Assembly (NCBI RefSeq): GCF_027563465.1
Contig: NZ_JAPFQA010000006.1
Location: 124,001 to 188,000, forward strand
From: Mesorhizobium qingshengii
Lineage (GTDB): Bacteria; Pseudomonadota; Alphaproteobacteria; Rhizobiales; Rhizobiaceae
Direction of reading: 5' to 3'
DNA: 64,000 nt
Positions 1 to 8,504 of this stretch are shown one piece after another. A model generated the notes under the pieces. The model was not told the DNA's origin. It was given only the letters and a program-made list of their open reading frames with translations, and did no database searches. The stretch's first letter is position 1, and the number at the start of each line of letters is the position of its first letter. Position numbers and translations under genes: made by a program.

Positions 1-1829
1 CACCACAGCGCCTCGACCGGAAAGCCGAAATCGGGCTTCTGTTCGGGAAAGCCGAACATGTCCCAATAGGCGCTTCGGTGATTCGCCAGGAACCAACTAG
101 GAATCCAATCGCGCCGCGCGCGCAAGACCCGGTCGAGCGCCCGCATCGTCACGGTCAGGGTTTCACGATCCTTTGCGGCGCCCACGGCATCGATCAGCGT
201 GTCGATCGCCGGGTCTGCGACACCCGGCAAATTGCGCGAGCCGGAGACGTTGGCGGTGCTCGAGTGGAAGAAGACTTCGAGATCGTCGCGCGTCGGCGTC
301 GCGCTGAACGAGAAGGCGGCCGACAGCAGATCGAAATCGAACGTCGCTTGTCTGGACTGGTATTGCGCCGAATCCACCAGTCGGATGGTGGCATCGATGC
401 CGATCGCCTTCATGTTGGCGACCCAGGGCGAATAGATCTGCACAAAGGTGTCGTCATCGACCATGAACTCGGCCGAGAGTCTGCTGCCCTTGTCGTTGAC
501 GACAAAGTCGCCCGACCGTTTCCAGCCCGCGGCGCCAAGAAGCTTTGCCGCCTGGCCAAGCAGTTTGCGGTCGCGGCCGGAGCCGTCGGATGCGGGCTGC
601 GCCACGGCCTCGCCGAAGACTTCCGCCGGAAGCTGGCTGCGCAGCGGTTCCAGCAGGGCCAGTTCTGCCGGCGAAGGCGGCCCTTCGGCGCGGAAGGCCG
701 ATTTCTCGAAGCAGGATTGCGAGCGTTCGTAGGAGCCGTAGAAGAAATTGCGACGCGTCCATTCGAAGTCGAAGCACAGTGCGATCGCCTGCCGCACCCG
801 CGCGTCGCGAAACTGTTCGCGCCGTTGATTGACCGCGGTCCCCTGCATGGCGGGTTTCTTTTCGGCCGGAAATTCGTGCTTGATCACCTTGCCGGCGGTC
901 AATGCGGGGAAGTCGTAGGCCGTGGCCCAGACGCGCGAGGTGAATTCTTCGCGATAGGTGATCTCGCCCTTCTTGAAGGCTTCGAAGCCGGCCGTGCGGT
1001 TCTGATAGAACTCGATGCGGATGCGATCGAAATTCTGCTGGCCGCGATTGACCGGGAGGTCGCGTCCCCAATAGTCCGCCACACGCTCATACTCGATCCA
1101 TGCGCCGGCCGAGAAGCTCCCGACCTTGTAGGCGCCGGAGCCAAGTGGCGGGTTCAATTGCGAACTGTCGAACGGGTTTGCCGTGTAGAAAGCCTTCGAC
1201 AGGATCGGGAACTGCACGATGTTGAGAACGGTGCGGGCGGATTGCTTGCCGGAAAAAGTCAGCCGCAGCGTGCGGTCGTCGACGGCGACGGCGTCGACCA
1301 TATGCGTCAGCGACAGCGACAGGTCGGGGTGGCCCTTGTCCTTGTAGAGCTTGAAGGTGAAGGCGGCGTCTTGTGCCGTCAGCGGCGTACCGTCGTGGAA
1401 GCGGGCCTGCGGGCGAAGCGAGAACGTGAAGCCGTTGCGGTCGTCCGACAGCGTCACTCCGTCGGCGATCTCGCCATAGACGGCGTCCGGCTCGTCGAGC
1501 GCCGACACCATCAGCGCATCGAAGCACATCTCCATGCGCGGCGGCGCATCGCCCTTGTTGGCGAAGGAATTGAGCGTGTTGAAGGTCTGCGTGTCCTGGT
1601 TGTAGCCCCAGTTCGGTGGGGCGAAATTGAAAATGCCGCCAGTCGGTGCGTCGACGTTGACATAGTCGAAATGTGTGAAATCCGGTTTGTATTTGAGGTC
1701 GCCGAAGGCAGACAGGCCGTGCAGCTTGGTGCCGGTCGCGATGTTGGCGAAGGCCCGGCCGGGCAAAAGAGCGGCGGCCGCGGCCGCGCCGCCCAATGCC
1801 AGGAAGTCGCGGCGGGGCAGGGCCGCCAT
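1..1829 (-). CDS. YejA-type peptide ABC transporter substrate-binding protein 1 (3' end cut by window)
   Basis: Periplasmic solute-binding protein of family 5 (SBP_bac_5, YejA type), expected to capture peptides for a YejBEF-type ABC importer whose genes should lie beyond the window edge. About 609 residues are visible and the C-terminus is missing. The N-terminus reads MAALPRRDFLALGG followed by an Ala-rich stretch and AFA, a twin-arginine (Tat) signal. The body keeps family features such as TGTKLHGLSAFGDLKYKPDF and AVNQRREQFRDARVRQAI. The ATG shares its A with the TGA of the upstream gene (TGATG), so the two are probably translationally coupled. The Tat signal is unlike the Sec signal of its neighbour. 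Family assignment is firm; the substrate is inferred. Confidence 0.9.
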   Translation of the reverse strand, partial: MAALPRRDFLALGGAAAAAALLPGRAFANIATGTKLHGLSAFGDLKYKPDFTHFDYVNVDAPTGGIFNFAPPNWGYNQDTQTFNTLNSFANKGDAPPRMEMCFDALMVSALDEPDAVYGEIADGVTLSDDRNGFTFSLRPQARFHDGTPLTAQDAAFTFKLYKDKGHPDLSLSLTHMVDAVAVDDRTLRLTFSGKQSARTVLNIVQFPILSKAFYTANPFDSSQLNPPLGSGAYKVGSFSAGAWIEYERVADYWGRDLPVNRGQQNFDRIRIEFYQNRTAGFEAFKKGEITYREEFTSRVWATAYDFPALTAGKVIKHEFPAEKKPAMQGTAVNQRREQFRDARVRQAIALCFDFEWTRRNFFYGSYERSQSCFEKSAFRAEGPPSPAELALLEPLRSQLPAEVFGEAVAQPASDGSGRDRKLLGQAAKLLGAAGWKRSGDFVVNDKGSRLSAEFMVDDDTFVQIYSPWVANMKAIGIDATIRLVDSAQYQSRQATFDFDLLSAAFSFSATPTRDDLEVFFHSSTANVSGSRNLPGVADPAIDTLIDAVGAAKDRETLTVTMRALDRVLRARRDWIPSWFLANHRSAYWDMFGFPEQKPDFGFPVEALW

Positions 1830-3706
1830 CAATTGCCGCCCTTGTATTTGGCCGCCAGCGCCTTCTCCTTGTCGGGGTCGATCCACCAGGAGTCGATATC
1901 GGCACCGACATAAGCAGGCTGCTTGTCGGGGAAGCCGAACTTGTTCCAATAGGCCAGCCAGACCGCGGACCGGTGATATTGTGGCAGGACGTAGAAGTTC
2001 CACAGCAGGACGCGGTCGAGCGCGTGGGTGGCGGCGACAAGGTCATCGCGGTCGGTGGCGAAGATGATGCGGTCGACCAGCGCGTCGACGATCGGGTCCT
2101 TGATGCCCATCAGATTGCGCGAACCTGGCGCATCAGCGGCCTTCGAGCTCCAGAAATCGCGTTGCTCATTGCCGGGCGAATCCGATTGGCCGAACAGGCC
2201 CGTGACGACATCGAAATCGAAATTGTTGACGCGGTTGATATACTGGGTCTGGTCGATGATGCGCAAAGTGGCAGCGACACCGATCTTGCGCAGATTGGCG
2301 ATGTAGGGACTGGCGATCACCTGATCGGTGTCGTTCCAGCCGAGGATCTCGAACTTGAACGGCGCGCCGGTCTTGGCATTGACCATCTTGCCACCTTTGA
2401 TGACCCATCCGGCCTTGGCGAAAAGATCGACCGCCTGCTTGAGGTACTTCCGTTCCGCTTGCGGCGAATCGTAGACGGGCAGCTTGAATTCCTGGGTGAA
2501 GAGTTCGGGCGGCAGCTTGTCGCGGTACTTTTCCAGGATCTCCAGTTCCTTGCCTTGCGGCAATCCGCTCGACGCCAGGTTCGTGCCCTGGAAGTAGCTT
2601 GATGTGCGGGTGTTGAAGCCGAAGAACAGGGTGCGGTTCATGCTCTCGAAATCGAACGGGATGGTCAGCGCCTCCCGCACCAGGCGGTCCTGGAACAGCG
2701 GCCGCCGCTGGTTGAGGACGAAGCCCTGCATCGGTTCTGGCGACTGGGTCTGGAAGTCCTTCTTGATGACGTCGCCAGTCTGGAATGCCGGGAAATTATA
2801 GGCTGTCGCCCATTTGCGCGAGCTGTACTCCCGGTGGATGTCTTCAAGCCCACCCTTGGTGAAGGCCAGCCAGGCGGCATTGTCATCGAGGATATAGGTG
2901 TAGCGCCGCCTGTCGAAATTCTCGCGACCGATCTTTACCGGCAGCTTGGCCGCCCAGTAGTCCGGCACGCGTTGCCAGATGATTTCCGAGCCCGGCTTGA
3001 AGCTGGCGATCTTGTAGGCGGCCGAGCCGAGCGGAATTTCCAGCGTCGGCTTGGTGACGTCACGCTTTTTGCCGCTGGCATCGGTGCCTTCCCACCAGTG
3101 TTTCGGCAGCACGGCGAGATCGCCGATGATCTTGGGCAGTTCGCGGTTGCCCTTCTGGCCGAAATGGAACTCGACCTCGCGGTCGGAGACCGCCACCGCG
3201 TCGGTGACATTCTCGAAATAGCGGCTGTATTGCGGGCTGTTGGCCTTCAGCACCTGAAACGACCAGATCACGTCATCGACGGTGATCGGCTGGCCGTCGT
3301 GCCATTTCGCGCGCGGGTCGAGCCGGTAGGTCGCCGAGGAATAGTCGGCCGGATATTTGTAGGCATCGGCGATCAGCGGATGGCTGGTGCTGCCTTCGTC
3401 CGTGGCCTGCTCCATCAGCGTGTCGTAGAGCAGGCCACCGCCGAACCCGACAAGGCCCGCCGCCGGCGATCCCTGGACGACATAGGGGTTGAAGCTGTCG
3501 AAGGTGCCGAGCACCACCGAATTCAGCGTGCCACCCTTGGGCGCATCAGGGTTGACGTAGTCGTAGTGCTGGAAGTTGTCGCCGTATTTGGACTCGCCGA
3601 TCAGCGATGAGGTGGTGCGCCATTCGTCGGCACGGGTGGTCTGCAGTCCCGCCGCCAGAAGGGCCGCCGCCAGCAACGACTTGAGAAGCGTTCGGCCAAC
3701 CGTCAT
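1829..3706 (-). CDS. YejA-type peptide ABC transporter substrate-binding protein 2
   Basis: Full-length 625-residue periplasmic binding protein of the same family as the gene that follows it. The first 26 residues (MTVGRTLLKSLLAAALLAAG..TTRA) form a Sec signal peptide. Shared hallmarks include YGDNFQHYDYVNPDAPKGG near residue 41, DPRAKWHDGQPITVDDVIWS near 130, and a C-terminus rich in Asp and Trp. Length is normal for YejA, which is longer than DppA/OppA. In Sinorhizobium meliloti, yejA1 and yejA2 form an operon with yejBEF and help resist plant NCR peptides; the same role here is inference. The gene probably starts the operon: 3707-3823 upstream holds no gene and lies beyond the terminator of the cytochrome gene. 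Confidence 0.92.
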   Translation of the reverse strand: MTVGRTLLKSLLAAALLAAGLQTTRADEWRTTSSLIGESKYGDNFQHYDYVNPDAPKGGTLNSVVLGTFDSFNPYVVQGSPAAGLVGFGGGLLYDTLMEQATDEGSTSHPLIADAYKYPADYSSATYRLDPRAKWHDGQPITVDDVIWSFQVLKANSPQYSRYFENVTDAVAVSDREVEFHFGQKGNRELPKIIGDLAVLPKHWWEGTDASGKKRDVTKPTLEIPLGSAAYKIASFKPGSEIIWQRVPDYWAAKLPVKIGRENFDRRRYTYILDDNAAWLAFTKGGLEDIHREYSSRKWATAYNFPAFQTGDVIKKDFQTQSPEPMQGFVLNQRRPLFQDRLVREALTIPFDFESMNRTLFFGFNTRTSSYFQGTNLASSGLPQGKELEILEKYRDKLPPELFTQEFKLPVYDSPQAERKYLKQAVDLFAKAGWVIKGGKMVNAKTGAPFKFEILGWNDTDQVIASPYIANLRKIGVAATLRIIDQTQYINRVNNFDFDVVTGLFGQSDSPGNEQRDFWSSKAADAPGSRNLMGIKDPIVDALVDRIIFATDRDDLVAATHALDRVLLWNFYVLPQYHRSAVWLAYWNKFGFPDKQPAYVGADIDSWWIDPDKEKALAAKYKGGN

Positions 3707-3823
3707 GCACTATCCTCTTCGCGATGCCTGTCCCGGATCAGTCCAGAAAGGCAATCTAGATGATTTGGCGCTCGTGAAAACCGCCATGGGCGGCTTTGTC
3801 GCCGTATATGCCTCTTTCCTAAC

Positions 3824-3852
3824 GAAAAAGCCGGGCTGAACCCGGCTTTTTC
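3824..3852 (-). terminator. Rho-independent terminator of the cytochrome c gene
   Basis: A perfect 12-bp inverted repeat (GAAAAAGCCGGG / CCCGGCTTTTTC) with a 5-nt loop. On the minus strand it follows the cytochrome c stop codon by about 24 bases and ends in a T-run. Its A/T flanks are symmetrical, so it could also act on plus-strand transcripts. Confidence 0.85.
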
Positions 3853-3875
3853 AAGGTCGTCGAAATCACATCTGT

Positions 3876-4565
3876 TTATTGGGCGGGCGCCGGTGCCGGT
3901 GCGGCCGGAGCCGGTGCAGCGGGAGCCGGTGCGGCGGGAGCGGCTGGCGCCGCCGGCTTTGCCGGGGCGGCTGCATCAGCCGGCTTGGCGGGCGCCGTTG
4001 CGTCGGCGGCGGCTCCTGGCGCCGGCAGCGGCTTGGGATTGTCCGAAAGCGTACGCAGATAGGCGATGACGTTGGCGCGGTCCTCGTCCTTGGGCAGGCC
4101 GGCGAAGCCCATGGCCGTGCCTTTCACGAATTTCTTCGGCGAGGTGATGAAGTGGTTGATGTTGTCGTAGGTCCACTTCTCGGCACCGCCCTTCGAGAAT
4201 TCCTTCATGCCGGCCGAATAGGCGAAGCCTGCATGTTCGGCGACGGGGCGGTCGACGAGATCCCACAGATCGGGGCCGACCTTGTTCGGGCCGCCCTTTT
4301 CACCGGAATGGCAGGCCTGGCATTTCTTGAAGACGGCCGCGCCCGCTTCGACATTGGCGGTCGCCAGCAGGTCGGCGATCGGCTTGGCTTCGGCAGCCGG
4401 AGCGGCCGGGCCGCCTTCGGCCGGCTCGGCGGCTTCGATGGCAAAGCCGGGCTTTTCCGGGGGCGGCGAGGCAAACAGCGCATTGGATACAAGGCCGACC
4501 GAGAAGACCACGAAAACGGTTCCGAGCAATCCGGCGAGCAGCTTGTTGACTTCGTTGGAATCCAT
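3876..4565 (-). CDS. membrane-anchored c-type cytochrome (CycM-like)
   Basis: A 229-residue protein with an uncleaved N-terminal membrane anchor (residues about 8-30, LLAGLLGTVFVVFSVGLVSN), then a class I cytochrome c domain. Haem is attached at CQACH. A Met within KGTAMGFAGLP is the likely sixth ligand, and the YLRT helix closes the fold. This matches CycM-type cytochrome c552 of rhizobia, which passes electrons from the bc1 complex to terminal oxidases on the periplasmic face of the inner membrane. The last 45 or so residues are a low-complexity Ala/Pro tail, not part of the fold. The gene stands alone, divergent from kdsB, with a strong terminator downstream. The exact cytochrome subclass is inferred. 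Confidence 0.85.
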   Translation of the reverse strand: MDSNEVNKLLAGLLGTVFVVFSVGLVSNALFASPPPEKPGFAIEAAEPAEGGPAAPAAEAKPIADLLATANVEAGAAVFKKCQACHSGEKGGPNKVGPDLWDLVDRPVAEHAGFAYSAGMKEFSKGGAEKWTYDNINHFITSPKKFVKGTAMGFAGLPKDEDRANVIAYLRTLSDNPKPLPAPGAAADATAPAKPADAAAPAKPAAPAAPAAPAPAAPAPAAPAPAPAQ

Positions 4566-4665
4566 ACGCCCCTTGCTCCCTTTTCCGGCGGACAGAACCG
4601 TCCACTCCGTCCGTCGGTATCGAGACCTGCCCTCCAGAGCCGGTCAAATCGGGCGGAAACTAGGT

Positions 4666-4694
4666 CTTTTGCTCGGGCGTTGCAACACCTATAA
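4666..4694 (+). promoter_or_regulatory. candidate kdsB promoter
   Basis: CTTTTG, 17-nt spacer, CTATAA. The -10 and the C-T-T of the -35 agree with the rhizobial form CTTGAC-N17-CTATAT. Expected transcript start is near 4701, about 57 bases before kdsB. It lies in the divergent cytochrome/kdsB interval. Confidence 0.4.
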
Positions 4695-4757
4695 GGGCGC
4701 TTCCAGTGAGACCTTTTGCCACTTTTCCCTTCCTCTCCGAGACGCCCCGCACTTACG

Positions 4758-5486
4758 ATGTCCACGTTGATCCTGATCCCGGCCCGCATGGCCTCGACGC
4801 GCCTGCCGGGCAAGCCGCTGGCTGACATCGCCGGCGCGCCGATGATCGTCCATGTCGCCCGCCGCGCCGCCGAGGCCGGCCTCGGCCGGGTGGTGGTGGC
4901 GACCGACACGCAAAGCGTGGCGGAAGCGGTGCGCGCGCATGGCTTCGAGGCCGTGATGACGCGCATGGACCACGAATCGGGTTCCGACCGCATCTTCGAA
5001 GCGCTGACGATCCTCGATCCCGCAAAAAAGGTCGAAACGATCGTCAACGTGCAGGGCGACCTCCCGACCATCGATCCCGATATAATCGGCGCTTCGCTCA
5101 GGCCTTTCGAGAACGCGGCCGTGGACATCGCCACGCTCGGCGTAGAGATCGTCCGCGACGAGGAGAAGACCAACCCGAACGTCGTCAAGATCGTCGGTTC
5201 GCCGCTCTCCGGCACGCGGCTGAGGGCGCTTTATTTCACCCGCGCCACCGCGCCATGGGGCGAAGGGCCGCTCTACCATCATGTAGGCCTCTATGCCTAC
5301 CGCCGCGCCGCGCTCGAACGCTTCGTCGCGCTGAAGCCGTCGCAGCTCGAACGCCGCGAGCGGCTGGAACAACTGCGGGCGCTGGAAGCCGGCATGCGCA
5401 TCGATGCCGAGATCGTGCGTTCGCTGCCGCTCGGCGTCGACACACCCGAAGACCTAGAACGCGCCAGAACCATCCTTTCGACCTGA
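4758..5486 (+). CDS. kdsB: 3-deoxy-manno-octulosonate cytidylyltransferase
   Basis: CMP-Kdo synthetase: activates Kdo with CTP for the inner core of lipopolysaccharide, in the cytoplasm. The 242-residue protein begins [19 protein letters not shown], the nucleotide-binding loop of the family. It continues with VVVATD (about 45-50), HESGSDRI (about 72-79) and NVQGDLP (97-103), all KdsB signatures. An in-frame ATG 14 codons upstream gives a Pro/Arg-rich extension with no homology character, so I chose 4758. pheA follows after 45 bases and is probably co-transcribed. Confidence 0.95.
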   Translation: MSTLILIPARMASTRLPGKPLADIAGAPMIVHVARRAAEAGLGRVVVATDTQSVAEAVRAHGFEAVMTRMDHESGSDRIFEALTILDPAKKVETIVNVQGDLPTIDPDIIGASLRPFENAAVDIATLGVEIVRDEEKTNPNVVKIVGSPLSGTRLRALYFTRATAPWGEGPLYHHVGLYAYRRAALERFVALKPSQLERRERLEQLRALEAGMRIDAEIVRSLPLGVDTPEDLERARTILST

Positions 5487-5531
5487 GAAATCCCTTCGAA
5501 CCCGAGATCCCCTTGAATCGAGACTTGGCCC

Positions 5532-6395
5532 ATGCCTGAAAAGACCAACAGAATATCGTTCCAGGGCGAGCCGGGCGCCAATTCCGACACCGCCTCCCGC
5601 AACGTCTATCCCTCGATGGTGCCGTTGCCATGCCCGACCTTCGAGGATGCGTTCAATGCCGTCGAGACGGGCAAGGCCGATCTCGCCATGATCCCGATCG
5701 AGAACACCATTGCCGGGCGCGTCGCCGACATCCATCACCTTTTGCCGGAATCGAAGCTGCACATCGTCGGCGAGTACTTCCTGCCGATCCATTTCCAGCT
5801 GATGGTGCTGCCGGGAGTCAGGCGCGACGAGATCAAGACCGTGCACAGCCACATCCACGCGCTTGGCCAGTGCCGCAAATACATCCGCAAGAACGGCTGG
5901 AAGGCGATCGTCGCAGGCGACACGGCTGGTGCCGCCAAGCTGGTCTCCGAGGTCAAGGACCGCACGATGGCCGCTCTGGCGCCGGCACTGGCCGCGACGC
6001 TCTACGGGCTCGACATCATCGAGGAGAATGTCGAGGACACCGACAGCAACGTCACCCGCTTCGTCGTTCTGACCAAGAACAAGCAGTGGGCCGAACGCCC
6101 CTCGGCCGACGCCAAGATGATGACGACCTTCATCTTCCGCGTCCGCAACGTGCCGGCCGCGCTCTACAAGGCGATGGGCGGCTTCGCCACCAACGGCATC
6201 AACATGACCAAGCTGGAGAGCTACCAGCTGGGAGCTTTCACCGCGACGCTGTTTTACGCCGACATCGAGGGCCACCCCGACGATCCGCTGGTCAAGCTGG
6301 CGCTGGACGAGCTTCGCTTCTTCTCGCGCGAGGTGCGCATCCTTGGCGTCTATCCGGCCAGCGAGTCGCGTGAGCAGTGGAAGGTGGCGGACTAA
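5532..6395 (+). CDS. pheA: prephenate dehydratase
   Basis: Converts prephenate to phenylpyruvate in phenylalanine synthesis. The 287-residue protein is a monofunctional dehydratase without a chorismate mutase domain. The catalytic PDT domain occupies roughly residues 5-185 and carries the essential TRF motif in DSNVTRFVVL. An ACT regulatory domain follows (about 195-275) with NVPAALYKAMGGFA and MTKLESYQ, the usual phenylalanine-binding motifs, so feedback inhibition is likely. It lies in tandem with kdsB. Its stop overlaps by four bases the end of the convergent Dabb-domain gene. Confidence 0.95.
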   Translation: MPEKTNRISFQGEPGANSDTASRNVYPSMVPLPCPTFEDAFNAVETGKADLAMIPIENTIAGRVADIHHLLPESKLHIVGEYFLPIHFQLMVLPGVRRDEIKTVHSHIHALGQCRKYIRKNGWKAIVAGDTAGAAKLVSEVKDRTMAALAPALAATLYGLDIIEENVEDTDSNVTRFVVLTKNKQWAERPSADAKMMTTFIFRVRNVPAALYKAMGGFATNGINMTKLESYQLGAFTATLFYADIEGHPDDPLVKLALDELRFFSREVRILGVYPASESREQWKVAD

Positions 6396-6697
6396 ATCAC
6401 CGCGCCGAGCGGCACATAGTCGATTTCGAGAAATTTCTCGACTTCCGGAATCCAGCGATCGCGCACGAAGGCGACGTGGTCGGGATGGTCGTTGTACCTC
6501 GTATAGGCGGCCTGGTCGGCGAACTCCATCGAGAAGCCGAACTGATAGTCGTTCTTGGGGCTGACCTGCCGCAACTGTTCGAAATGCGTGACGCCCCGGA
6601 TCGCCGAGAGGATTTTCCTGGCGTCGACGAGAAACCGCTTTTCCTCCAGCGAGTGTGGCGCATGCTTCAGCGTGAAGACGACGGTGTGACGGATCAT
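6392..6697 (-). CDS. Dabb (stress-responsive A/B barrel) domain protein
   Basis: A 101-residue single-domain protein. MIRHTVVFTLKHAP at the start, the central SPKNDYQFGFSMEFAD and the closing NDHPDHVAFVRDRW match the dimeric alpha/beta-barrel Dabb family (PF07876). Members range from stress-linked plant proteins to bacterial proteins of unknown role, so no function is assigned. It precedes nudC on neither strand in an obvious way: nudC lies upstream at 6735 on the same strand, so the two may form an operon with a 37-base gap. Confidence 0.85.
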   Translation of the reverse strand: MIRHTVVFTLKHAPHSLEEKRFLVDARKILSAIRGVTHFEQLRQVSPKNDYQFGFSMEFADQAAYTRYNDHPDHVAFVRDRWIPEVEKFLEIDYVPLGAVI

Positions 6698-6734
6698 TTG
6701 TCTCTCCTGGAATGTCTTTCAGTATTCGCGGGCA

Positions 6735-7703
6735 TTATTCGGCATCGACCCAGGCGCGGATAAGATGGTGCGCGATGGCGCCTTTCGGCGGCGTGATCAG
6801 ATTGCCGGGATGCTCCCTGGCAAGCATCAGGCGCACTTCGTCGCGGGCAAACCAGCGGCAGTCTTCCAACTCGTTGAGGTCGGCCTGGATGTCTTCATTG
6901 AGCGGTTCGCCGAAGCAGCCGATCATCAGCGAATAGGGAAACGGCCAGGGCTGGCTGGCATGGTAAACGACACGGCCCAGCCTTATGCCGGCCTCCTCCA
7001 GCGTTTCGCGGCGCACCGCCGCCTCGATCGTTTCGCCCGGCTCGATGAAACCGGCAAGGGCCGAGTACATGCCCGGCGCGAAGTGCCGGCCGCGCCCAAG
7101 CAGGCATTTTTCCCGCGTCGTCGTCAGCATGATCGCCACCGGATCGGTGCGCGGAAAATGCTCGGTGCCGCAATTCGGGCAATGCCGCTTGTAGCCGCCC
7201 GCCCGCATCTGCGATTCGGTACCGCACTTGCTGCAGAAACGATGGCTTGCATGCCAGGCGAGCAGGGCGGCACCCTGCGCCATCGCGCCGGCGGCCTCTT
7301 CATCGATCAGCCCTTGCATGTAGACCGAGCGGTAATCGATCGCCTTGATGGTTTCGGGCAGCTGTTCGGCATCGACGCCGGCCGGCACGGCCAGCACGGG
7401 TCCTCGTTCGGAAAAGCCGAGCAGGACGCCGTCGGCAAGGGAAATCTTGAAGGGCTGGCTATCGGCGGCGCCGAACCATGGGTCGAGACTGCTGTTGCCG
7501 AGCTTCAGGTAGAGCCGGCCGCCATTCATCAAAAGCAGCCGCGTCGTCGGATCGGCCAGAGCCTGGTCGACCGAATCGTCGGCGCGGTTCTCGGACTGCC
7601 GGTCGATCGTGTTGCCGGCGAAGCCGACGAACTGGCTCGGCTCGCGCAAGGGCGCGTCAAACAGGCGGAAGCTCATGCGGACTCTGGTGTTTGGGATGGA
7701 CAT
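6735..7703 (-). CDS. nudC: NAD(+)/NADH diphosphatase (RNA deNADding enzyme)
   Basis: Nudix hydrolase that cleaves NADH and NAD-capped RNA to nicotinamide mononucleotide plus AMP. The 322-residue protein has the NudC architecture: an N-terminal domain, a zinc ribbon with two CxxC pairs (CSKCG and CPNCG near residues 159-180), and a Nudix box GFIEPGETIEAAVRRETLEE. The NudC-specific SQPWPFP motif follows, distinguishing it from ADP-ribose pyrophosphatases. All catalytic Glu residues are present. I kept the first ATG; an internal Met at residue 10 is an alternative start. Confidence 0.95.
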   Translation of the reverse strand: MSIPNTRVRMSFRLFDAPLREPSQFVGFAGNTIDRQSENRADDSVDQALADPTTRLLLMNGGRLYLKLGNSSLDPWFGAADSQPFKISLADGVLLGFSERGPVLAVPAGVDAEQLPETIKAIDYRSVYMQGLIDEEAAGAMAQGAALLAWHASHRFCSKCGTESQMRAGGYKRHCPNCGTEHFPRTDPVAIMLTTTREKCLLGRGRHFAPGMYSALAGFIEPGETIEAAVRRETLEEAGIRLGRVVYHASQPWPFPYSLMIGCFGEPLNEDIQADLNELEDCRWFARDEVRLMLAREHPGNLITPPKGAIAHHLIRAWVDAE

Positions 7704-7728
7704 GTTTTGGGATGAACACAGGGAAGGC

Positions 7729-8148
7729 TTATAGCGCCGCCCTTATCGTTTCGGCAAACCGGCGCAGATCGGAACGCTTGTAGGGCTCGCGCAGGCCGTG
7801 CCCCCACACCGGGCCGGGCCAGCCGGGATCGCCTTCCGAGCGTGCGATGACGTGGATGTGCAACTGGCGCACGATGTTGCCGAGCGCGCCGGTGTTGATC
7901 TTGGTGCAGCCGCTCGCCTTCTTCAGCGCTTGCGCCACCATATTGGTCTCGAAGGTCAGCATTGCCTGGTCGAGCGGCGTCATGTCGTGGATTTCCTCCG
8001 CGCCAGGCCGCTGCGGCACAAGTAGCAGCCATGGCCAGCGGCGGTCGTTCATCACCCGCAATTCGCACAGCCCAAGCCACATCAACTGCTCGCTGTCTGC
8101 CTCCAGCCGGGCATCCAGCGTGAATCCGGCCTTCAGGCCCGGCAGCAT
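7729..8148 (-). CDS. HIT-family nucleotide hydrolase/transferase
   Basis: A 139-residue histidine-triad family protein, probably acting on dinucleoside polyphosphates or AMP conjugates. The active-site segment reads QLHIHVIAR, so the first His of the HxHxH triad is Gln while the central, nucleophilic His and the last His remain. Other features are LMWLGLCELRVMNDRRWPWLLLVPQ near the start and IHDMTPLDQAML. A longer frame opens at 8277, but its first 43 residues run into the region upstream of the SRP RNA and look non-coding. MLPGLKAGFTLDARL at 8148 fits family members. It follows nudC's start by 25 bases, pointing to one transcript. Confidence 0.85.
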   Translation of the reverse strand: MLPGLKAGFTLDARLEADSEQLMWLGLCELRVMNDRRWPWLLLVPQRPGAEEIHDMTPLDQAMLTFETNMVAQALKKASGCTKINTGALGNIVRQLHIHVIARSEGDPGWPGPVWGHGLREPYKRSDLRRFAETIRAAL

Positions 8149-8265
8149 CGGCGTTTCCCTTGCATTTCGTGTTTTTTCGAACTCATAAACGCTAGAGCGG
8201 CGGCACAGGGGCTGCAAGCGAATCATTATGCCCCTCACGGTTTGGTGTGCCAATTCTCGTGCGCA

Positions 8266-8294
8266 CTTGCATTTCATCGCCGAATTGCCGATAT
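8266..8294 (+). promoter_or_regulatory. promoter of the SRP RNA gene
   Basis: CTTGCA, 17-nt spacer, CGATAT: close to the rhizobial consensus CTTGAC-N17-CTATAT. It places the transcript start 7-8 bases downstream, exactly where the first SRP RNA stem begins (8302). The agreement of two independent signals raises confidence. Confidence 0.7.
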
Positions 8295-8301
8295 GGGAAG
8301 C

Positions 8302-8397
8302 GGGAGGTTGGTGGTGGACGATCCACTCGCCAACCGGGTCAGGTCCGGAAGGAAGCAGCCCTAACGAGCCCGGAACGGGTCATTGTTCCAGCCTCCC
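8302..8397 (+). ncRNA. ffs: signal recognition particle RNA (4.5S, small bacterial type)
   Basis: The RNA scaffold of the signal recognition particle, which binds Ffh and targets nascent membrane proteins. The sequence contains GGTCAGGTCCGGAAGGAAGC followed by AGCC, the conserved Ffh-binding loop with its GGAA tetraloop. The ends pair: GGGAGGTTGG (8302-8311) with CCAGCCTCCC (8388-8397), one G-U wobble. Inner segments also form the long hairpin of the roughly 96-nt small bacterial type. The position just upstream of dnaX is the common bacterial arrangement. A protein frame through this RNA (from 8247) is not coding. Confidence 0.95.
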
Positions 8398-8504
8398 ACC
8401 TCAACGGCCCCTCTCGCGACATTGACGACGCATTGCAGCGCGAGCGAGACTATGCGCAGGAGTCGGCCGCCTTCGGGCGCGGCCATTTGGAGCTTTACGG
8501 GCGA

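Noticed and set aside
78..1913. Long plus-strand open frame (611 codons) over the first peptide-binding protein
   Set aside because: It is antisense to a clear YejA-type gene. Its translation is Arg/Gly/Val-rich without domain features, as expected from GC-rich third positions.
8247..8504. N-terminal extension of DnaX by 86 codons
   Set aside because: It would translate through the SRP RNA; the typical protein start lies at 8505.
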